The position numbers were made by a program, and so were the translations under genes. Below are positions 15,572 through 20,304 of a DNA stretch of 20,304 nucleotides, piece after piece. Source of the stretch: UBA2128 sp964534955. GTDB lineage: Bacteria; Fidelibacterota; Marinisomatia; Marinisomatales; UBA2128. The notes beneath the pieces were generated by a model, which saw only the letters and a list, made by a program, of their open reading frames with translations, had not been told where the DNA came from and did not search any database. Within the stretch, counting starts at the first letter, position 1; every line of letters begins with the position of its first letter. The stretch lies in contig CAZHRR010000033.1 of NCBI GenBank assembly GCA_964534955.1, forward strand, positions 1 to 20,304, in the 5' to 3' direction.

Positions 15572-16762
15572 CTATAGTTTCTCCACTATAACTGCCGATG
15601 CCTCACCTCCTCCAATGCAGAGTGATGCCAGCCCAAGTTTCGCTTCACGGCTTACCATAGCATTCAGAAGCGTCACCAGAATGCGGGCTCCGCTGGCGCC
15701 GATGGGGTGACCTAATGCCACCGCTCCTCCGTGGATGTTCACTTTGTCGTGATCCAGTCCCAACTCTTTCTCGGCAGCCATTGTCACTGCTGCAAAGGCT
15801 TCGTTAATCTCAAAAACATCAATGTTGTCCTCGGTTAATCCTGCCTTATCCAGCACCTTTCGCATAGCTCCCACAGGTGCTGTTGTGAACCATTCCGGCT
15901 CCTGGGCAAAACTCGCCTGAGCTACTATCCGAACGACTGGATTAATTCCCAGTTCCTCAGCTTTTTCCGCGCTCATCATTACTGCCGCTGCCGCACCGTC
16001 ATTAATTTTTGAAGCGTTGGCTGCCGTTACTGTCCCCTCTTTCTCGAACGCAGGTCGGAGCTTCTTCATTTTCTCAAAGTTAGCCCGCTTTGGTTCATCG
16101 TCTTCAGTAACCTCAGAAACATTCCCTTTGCGATCCTTGATTTCCACCGGGATGATTTCCTTCGCGAAGGTACCATCCTTCTGCGCCTTTTGGGCCCGAG
16201 TGTAAGATTCCCGGGCAAAATCGTCCTGCTCCTCCCGCGCGAACTGATATTCCCGAACGCAGGTTTCCGTACAGCTTCCCATATGTTTGTTGTTGTAGAC
16301 GTCCCACAATCCATCAGTGATGATGCTGTCTACTAGCTTGGTGTGTCCCAACCGGAGCCCGGTCCTGGCTCGTGGAATAAGGAACGGCGCCAGACTCATG
16401 CTCTCCATCCCGCCGGCAACGATGACTTCCGCATCTCCGCACTGGATTGCCTGCGATGCCAGCATCACTGCCTTCAGCCCGGACCCGCACATCTTATTGA
16501 CAGTGAGGCATTCAACCGATTCAGGCAATCCGCCATACAGAGCTGCTTGCCTCGCAGGTGCCTGTCCCTGACCAGCGCTCAAAACATTCCCCATGATGAC
16601 TTCATCAACCACATCGCCTGAAACGCCGCTCGCATCCAGTGCTGCCTGGATAGCTGTTGCCCCCAGTCGGGAAGCCGACACAGTAGCCAGCGATCCCTGA
16701 AAAGCACCAATGGGCGTACGCACGCTACCTGCGATCACCACCTGACGTTCGTCACTTGCCAC
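15572..16762 (-). CDS. Acetyl-CoA C-acetyltransferase (thiolase)
   Basis: This is a thiolase II-type enzyme that joins two acetyl-CoA into acetoacetyl-CoA, or cleaves 3-oxoacyl-CoA in the reverse direction. The nucleophilic Cys is in VNKMCGSGLKAVMLA (about residue 92), the active-site His in ALGHPIGASGAR (about 352) and the second Cys in SLCIGGGEASA (about 382); the GGMESMS and NEAFAA motifs are intact. The frame allows an ATG at 16777 (401 residues), but that ATG is fused to the sequence GGAGG, which sits eight bases before an in-frame GTG at 16762. The GTG start gives 396 residues and a family-like N-terminus (about eight residues before VVIAGSVRTPIG). With it the gene overlaps the end of phoH by 11 nt. 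It is immediately followed by the acyl-CoA dehydrogenase, consistent with a beta-oxidation-type or butyrate/branched-chain pathway. Confidence 0.93.
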   Translation of the reverse strand: MASDERQVVIAGSVRTPIGAFQGSLATVSASRLGATAIQAALDASGVSGDVVDEVIMGNVLSAGQGQAPARQAALYGGLPESVECLTVNKMCGSGLKAVMLASQAIQCGDAEVIVAGGMESMSLAPFLIPRARTGLRLGHTKLVDSIITDGLWDVYNNKHMGSCTETCVREYQFAREEQDDFARESYTRAQKAQKDGTFAKEIIPVEIKDRKGNVSEVTEDDEPKRANFEKMKKLRPAFEKEGTVTAANASKINDGAAAAVMMSAEKAEELGINPVVRIVAQASFAQEPEWFTTAPVGAMRKVLDKAGLTEDNIDVFEINEAFAAVTMAAEKELGLDHDKVNIHGGAVALGHPIGASGARILVTLLNAMVSREAKLGLASLCIGGGEASAVIVEKL

Positions 16763-17705
16763 CTTTGTTACCTCCATTCGTGTTGTATGCCAAAATAATA
16801 TCTTTCACCAGCCTGTGCCTTACCACGTCCTTTTCTGTCATATAAACAAATCCGATACCGTCTATCCCCTTCAAGAGCTTCTCCGCCTGCAGAAGACCCG
16901 AATCATCCCGGGATGGTAAATCCATCTGCGTTACGTCACCGGTGATAATTGCCTTGGAATTCGGTCCCATTCGAGTGAGGAACATCTTCATCTGCATAGT
17001 TGAGCAGTTCTGGGCCTCGTCAAGGATTATATATGCATCATTCAGCGTCCGGCCGCGCATATATGCCAGCGGTACAACCTCGATGACCAGTTTCGAGATG
17101 TGAGATTTAAGAGTAGCCGAAGCGAACATATCGTGGAGCGCATCGTAGAGTGGAGTCAGGTAGGGATCAATCTTCTCTCTCAGGTCGCCGGGCAGAAAGC
17201 CAAGGCGTTCCCCCGCTTCCACAGCCGGCCTGGAGAGAATAATACGCTTCACTTGACGATTCTTGAAGGCTGCCACCGCCAGCGCTACTGCAAGGTAAGT
17301 TTTCCCAGTACCGGCGGGACCGATAACCAGAGAAATGTCGTTCTTCCGGCAAATCTTTACCAATTTTTTCTGACCTTCAGATTTAGGTACAATCTTGCCG
17401 TGCTTAGTGTAAAGAACAACTTCCTCCACATCTTCAGCCATAACGTGATTACCTTCAGAGATCAGCGCCACCAGTGAGCGGACATCTTTTTCAGTCAAGG
17501 AGTTTTTCCTTTTAAAGGTATTCATCATTTCAGAGATGACTTCCTCTGCCTGAATCACCGGCTGTTCATCTCCATCCAGGAAAATGGTGTCACCTCTAAG
17601 CAGTATCTTGCACGGAAATGATTCTTCGAGGATCTTCAGATTGACATCGGCAATACCTGTTATCCCGACGGCATCTATTCCATGAATTTTTATCTCTTTT
17701 TTCAA
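16752..17705 (-). CDS. PhoH-like ATPase (YbeZ type)
   Basis: This is a cytoplasmic P-loop ATPase of the PhoH family, linked in other bacteria to RNA metabolism together with the endonuclease YbeY. With the start chosen here it has 317 residues. An N-terminal KH-like portion (IKIHGIDAVGITGIADVNLK, CKILLRGDTIFLDGD) precedes the ATPase domain. Walker A is VIGPAGTGKTYLA (about 128-140) and Walker B is AYIILDEAQNCS (about 224-235). Also conserved are ILSRPAVEAGERLGFLPGD, PLAYMRGRTLND, MFLTRMG and ITGDVTQMDLP. The frame extends to a GTG at 17729, but that codon lies within the terminal repeat of an inserted-looking element; the TTG at 17705 follows AGG by eight bases and is preferred. It heads the run of tightly spaced genes. 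No ybeY is seen next to it. Confidence 0.9.
   Translation of the reverse strand: MKKEIKIHGIDAVGITGIADVNLKILEESFPCKILLRGDTIFLDGDEQPVIQAEEVISEMMNTFKRKNSLTEKDVRSLVALISEGNHVMAEDVEEVVLYTKHGKIVPKSEGQKKLVKICRKNDISLVIGPAGTGKTYLAVALAVAAFKNRQVKRIILSRPAVEAGERLGFLPGDLREKIDPYLTPLYDALHDMFASATLKSHISKLVIEVVPLAYMRGRTLNDAYIILDEAQNCSTMQMKMFLTRMGPNSKAIITGDVTQMDLPSRDDSGLLQAEKLLKGIDGIGFVYMTEKDVVRHRLVKDIILAYNTNGGNKGGK
16771..16775 (-). promoter_or_regulatory. Ribosome binding site that decides the thiolase start
   Basis: The minus strand reads ATGGAGGTAACAAAGGTG here. GGAGG lies eight bases before GTG 16762, while no Shine-Dalgarno sequence precedes the ATG at 16777. The site lies inside the last codons of phoH, suggesting translational coupling. 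Confidence 0.55.
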
Positions 17706-17716
17706 ATCAGTTACCT

Positions 17717-17843
17717 GCCACAAAGGCACAAAGACACAAAGAAATCCTTAGGATTTAGTAACATAAAAAATGAAAATATCTTAATGGGACGGAGTTTTAA
17801 TTGTTTTGCTAATAAAACCTTAGAGTCTTCGTGTCTTGGTGGC
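17717..17843. repeat. 127-bp element with terminal inverted repeats (MITE-like)
   Basis: The left end (17717-17741) starts GCCACAAAGGCACAAAGACA. The right end (17819-17843), reverse complemented, starts GCCACCAAGACACGAAGACT. The two 25-base arms match at 20 positions. The interior is AT-rich, without an open frame, and has an inner hairpin AAATCC-TTA-GGATTT (17742-17756). The layout resembles a miniature inverted-repeat or fold-back element. It lies directly at the 5' end of phoH and probably forms or replaces part of that operon's leader. No obvious target-site duplication flanks it. Confidence 0.65.
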
Positions 17844-17862
17844 GATATTTTTCTCAAAATAG

Positions 17863-17883
17863 AAAAAAGCCCCTTCTGAGGCT
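17863..17883 (-). terminator. Rho-independent terminator of the barrel/LolA-like operon
   Basis: On the minus strand, AGCCTC-AGAA-GGGGCT forms a 6-bp stem (one T-G pair) with a tetraloop, followed at once by TTTTTTC. It lies about 250 nt after the outer-membrane protein stop codon, beyond another repeat, and just before the fold-back element that precedes phoH. Confidence 0.7.
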
Positions 17884-18017
17884 CCCCTCTGATCATTTAA
17901 TTCTTCCAATCAGCAGCACAGTTATATCCATTCGTTTAAATAAAAATATTTCGAAAAGCACAGTGCGAAACTACATACTGAAGGCATTTTAATCAAGGTG
18001 AAACGGTGTTGTTTTGA

Positions 18018-18112
18018 GATACAGAGTTCACGAAGGATCTCAGAATACCACAGAGGAGAAACCAAATTATTTCTCAGTGTTTCTCTGAGCTACTCTGTGG
18101 TTCTCTGTGTCC
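18018..18112. repeat. Fold-back repeat built from ACCACAGAG-type units
   Basis: ACCACAGAG at 18047-18055 and CTCTGTGGT at 18093-18101 are perfect 9-base inverted copies 37 nt apart. The flanks add degenerate copies (ACAGAGTTCAC on the left, TTCTCTGTGTC on the right) and GAGAAA/TTTCTC. The element lies in the 3' spacer of the outer-membrane protein gene. The remaining stretches of the spacer between 17884 and 18136 show nothing I can name. Confidence 0.55.
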
Positions 18113-18136
18113 TTTATACAGTTATTCAGTACCCTT

Positions 18137-19432
18137 CTAAAAACTGTACTTAACCTTCAGATAGATATTATCATTGGCATCAAACTGTCCGAAGATAGTA
18201 TCCTTTTCGCCCCAGAGAAAAAATCCACCGAGACTGATCCTCAGTCCGCCTGACAAATTGTAGCTGACATCCAGACGGCCCAGTCCGGCATTTTCATTTA
18301 CATCCGCCAACCCCAAGATACTCGCGATAACTGTCTCTCTAAGGAATGTACCGGAGATCAAAGCCGTAGCCCACTGCTCTGTTTCGCTATCCACTATTCC
18401 ACTCTGATAATCCATAATCTGGTTGTGAATCGTCTGGAAGGAGACGTTGGATCCCCAAGGTCCTGTAAAGTCCAGACCCAGCATCCCGCGAAAGTAGTCG
18501 CTGGTGAGAATCTGCATATTAACATCTGAAAAGCGACGGTTTTTGTAGTACCCAAGTTCTCCCCGAACGACAGTGGAAAATAGTGGTCTGGAGAAGTTGA
18601 GGCCGTACATAGGTGAGCGGTAATATATTGGGCTAAGGTAAGTGTCTATCTGTTTTGGGACACCTTGTACAGGATCTATTATCATAGTTACGCTGTCAAC
18701 CTCTGCCATCGGGTGATCTGCATAGCCATCCAGGTAGAGCAGACTGATGTCCGCTCCTAAGAGAAAGGTGGAGAGCTTTAAGCCAAATTCGGAATTCTCA
18801 ACTGAGCTTTCTGGCAGTTTTTCATCATTTCTATGAAAAATGTATGGGAGTTCTTCCACCATCTCCCATCCCCATGGCCCCCACACTGTATCAGGCGGCA
18901 CTCCAAGTGTAAACTCCCAGTCACTCCCCGGTTCCGCAAACTGCCACGGTTCGAATTGAGGAATCCACAACCCTTCCAGCGACCAATTGCCCATGAAGAA
19001 ATTCGCTTTTACCATAGGGAGGCCCATGCGGATGTTATCAAAGTCCTGCAGCAGGAACATACGCATATCAAGTGGATTGACGATATCGTTGATGAAAACG
19101 CCGTCGGCTTTACCCCATACTACCTGCTGCTTCCCGATACGGAATTCAACATTCGAGAAGAAAAGGTCCACATACGCTTCGCGGAGGGTGATCTCGAAGT
19201 CTGACTCACCTATTGCACCCTCCTCACGGACGTCCAGCGAAAAATAGCTGCCTATAGATTTCCCGTACAAATTCCCGTCCAACCTCACACGGTTGCGAAA
19301 CAGCATAATATCGTTCTCTTCAGCTGCGCGGACTGCTATCCAGTTTTGATAGTAGCCCGAAAACTCCATCTGCGCCTGCAGCGAGACTATCAACATTAAA
19401 AACAACATCCACTTTCCTATTTTCGTTTTCAT
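18137..19432 (-). CDS. Predicted outer-membrane beta-barrel protein (DUF1302-like)
   Basis: The product has 431 residues with a signal peptide at 1-20 (WMLFLMLIVSLQAQ). The mature part is rich in alternating aromatic/polar strands (FSGYYQNWIAVRAAEEND, RLDGNLYGKSIGSYFSLDVR, VEFRIGKQQVVWGKADGVFI) and ends in the sequence YLKVKYSF. A terminal Phe is the usual signal for BAM-dependent barrel insertion. GKQQVVWGKADG followed by INDIVNPLDMR closely resembles the conserved early part of DUF1302-type barrels; this assignment rests on motif memory and is moderate. It follows the LolA-like gene by 19 nt on the same strand. Barrels of this type commonly accompany LolA-like proteins and MMPL exporters, which suggests a role in envelope lipid or lipoprotein traffic, by inference only. 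Confidence 0.75.
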   Translation of the reverse strand: MKTKIGKWMLFLMLIVSLQAQMEFSGYYQNWIAVRAAEENDIMLFRNRVRLDGNLYGKSIGSYFSLDVREEGAIGESDFEITLREAYVDLFFSNVEFRIGKQQVVWGKADGVFINDIVNPLDMRMFLLQDFDNIRMGLPMVKANFFMGNWSLEGLWIPQFEPWQFAEPGSDWEFTLGVPPDTVWGPWGWEMVEELPYIFHRNDEKLPESSVENSEFGLKLSTFLLGADISLLYLDGYADHPMAEVDSVTMIIDPVQGVPKQIDTYLSPIYYRSPMYGLNFSRPLFSTVVRGELGYYKNRRFSDVNMQILTSDYFRGMLGLDFTGPWGSNVSFQTIHNQIMDYQSGIVDSETEQWATALISGTFLRETVIASILGLADVNENAGLGRLDVSYNLSGGLRISLGGFFLWGEKDTIFGQFDANDNIYLKVKYSF

Positions 19433-19451
19433 GATTATATCTCAGAATTAT

Positions 19452-20225
19452 CTATTTCCGCTTGAGTCCTCGCTCTGTAAATCGCCATTCATTAATTCCA
19501 CTGTCGTAAGTAACATCTTCCATTTCGAGAATTGTCTTATGAGACTTATTCACGTTCTCCATCACCATTTTATCAACTGTCCAATAATCGCCGTCTTTGT
19601 GGAGTTTGGGGATAGTGAGAATTTTCACCAGGTTGCCTTTCTTGTTGAAGTAGTGAACTTTTCGAGCCATCCACGATTCCTTGCTAACCCAGACCTCTCG
19701 CCGCGAATACGAAGACTCTTTTTTCACCGGAATCGCTTCCACGTGATAACAGCTTTCGCCGTACAATTCTTCTTCCCCAAGCAGTTTATAAGTATCATCA
19801 TCGATATTGCGTCCTCCCATATCCTCGTAAGTGAAGTCAGTTCCCATAAATTCTTGAGATTTCTCCCGGGCTACTATTCGCTTCACCTTTTGCATAGCTG
19901 GTAAATAGAGCCATTGGTCGTCATCTTTTTCCCCCGGGTATTCCCACATAAGGAAGCTGGTTCCTCTTACATCTGCCGGCTTAAGGAAGCGAATGAGTGA
20001 TTTCGATTTGAATTCTCCCTCGTCAAAAAATACTTGAAATCGCTGAATCTGCCGCATCCGCTTACGAGTTTTTCCCTTTTTGCTCTTGATAAGCGACATT
20101 GTAACAGTAGAAATAGCATCGTTCGGTTCCAGTATAGCGTCAGTTTTTTCCATTATCTCCCGGCCGGTCATTTGACCCCATACCAACGAAAACAACAAAA
20201 CCAAACTCAATAAACTCTGTTTCAT
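19452..20225 (-). CDS. LolA-like outer membrane lipoprotein-sorting protein
   Basis: This is a 257-residue periplasmic protein. The signal peptide is MKQSLLSLVLLFSLVWGQ, cleaved near residue 18. The mature part has the half-barrel LolA-like pattern: ISTVTMSLIKSKKGKTRKRM, SLIRFLKPADVRGTSFLMWE, QWLYLPAMQKVKRI, FMGTDFTYEDMG and SYSRREVWVSKESWMARKVH. These are hallmarks of the lipoprotein-sorting-like family found beside MMPL/RND exporters. The frame extends 51 nt upstream to 20276, but that part is the intergenic hairpin repeat; the ATG at 20225 has AAGGAG eight bases upstream and begins the signal peptide, so it is preferred. The next gene, a barrel protein, follows 19 nt after the stop. It probably shuttles a lipid or lipoprotein across the periplasm; the cargo is unknown. 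Confidence 0.85.
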   Translation of the reverse strand: MKQSLLSLVLLFSLVWGQMTGREIMEKTDAILEPNDAISTVTMSLIKSKKGKTRKRMRQIQRFQVFFDEGEFKSKSLIRFLKPADVRGTSFLMWEYPGEKDDDQWLYLPAMQKVKRIVAREKSQEFMGTDFTYEDMGGRNIDDDTYKLLGEEELYGESCYHVEAIPVKKESSYSRREVWVSKESWMARKVHYFNKKGNLVKILTIPKLHKDGDYWTVDKMVMENVNKSHKTILEMEDVTYDSGINEWRFTERGLKRK

Positions 20226-20233
20226 TTTTTTCA

Positions 20234-20239
20234 CTCCTT
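20234..20239 (-). promoter_or_regulatory. Ribosome binding site deciding the LolA-like start
   Basis: AAGGAG on the minus strand lies eight bases before ATG 20225. It rules against the upstream in-frame start at 20276, which would translate repeat DNA. Confidence 0.7.
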
Positions 20240-20243
20240 CATC

Positions 20244-20304
20244 GTAACCGCAAGCTTCATACCTGCGCTGGCTCATCCGTAACCGCAGGCTTCATGCCTG
20301 CGCT
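20244..20304. repeat. Tandem hairpin repeat at the window edge
   Basis: Two 26-bp copies (20244-20269 and 20279-20304) begin GTAACCGCAAGCTTCATACC and GTAACCGCAGGCTTCATGCC, and match at 24 of 26 positions. In the right copy CGCAGGC-TTCAT-GCCTGCG is a perfect 7-bp hairpin; in the left copy two bases differ and break two pairs. The array probably continues beyond the window. It sits directly upstream of the LolA-like gene, in its leader. Confidence 0.7.

Overview
All protein genes in this window, and the one tRNA, lie on the minus strand. Two proteins end in the beta-sandwich sorting/FlgD-like domain that begins around NYPNPFNP and ends in KKMILLK or IKMALLK, as in type IX secretion cargo. One protein carries a PSCyt1-like haem c domain. 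SecA has the long form with a central insertion and a zinc-binding tail. Together these point to the FCB group. My best guess is Candidatus Marinimicrobia (Neomarinimicrobiota) or a near relative; this is inferred from protein style, not from a marker gene.

Layout, left to right (opposite to transcription): (1) a membrane sensor with a Cache-like periplasmic domain, cut by the window edge; (2) a lone family-5 (peptide type) solute-binding lipoprotein; (3) a spacer with 28-bp tandem repeats and tRNA-Leu(UAG); (4) a 1218-residue secreted protein with a haem c motif, five cohesin-like modules, an FN3-containing insert and a sorting domain, followed by a clear intrinsic terminator; (5) secA; (6) a secreted sorting-domain protein split by a -1 frameshift; (7) nusB, a branched-chain aminotransferase, an acyl-CoA dehydrogenase, a thiolase and a PhoH ATPase; (8) a spacer with two fold-back repeat elements and a terminator; (9) an outer-membrane barrel protein and a LolA-like periplasmic protein; (10) a hairpin repeat at the right edge.

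The phoH > thiolase > acyl-CoA dehydrogenase > aminotransferase > nusB > secreted protein > secA run is packed with overlaps or gaps of a few bases (40 nt before secA), so it probably forms one operon. It mixes amino-acid/acyl-CoA catabolism with RNA, antitermination and secretion functions. The aminotransferase, dehydrogenase and thiolase could act together on branched-chain amino acids. The barrel plus LolA-like pair resembles gene sets that accompany MMPL/RND exporters; if such an exporter exists here, it would lie to the right of the window.

The coding content is mostly ordinary core genome. The most notable points are the frameshift whose two halves are tied together by an internal tandem domain, the haem-cohesin-FN3-sorting architecture, and at least five different intergenic palindromic or tandem repeat families in 20 kb, two of which run into apparent N-terminal extensions of genes. 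I did not find convincing evidence of a new defence or mobile system.
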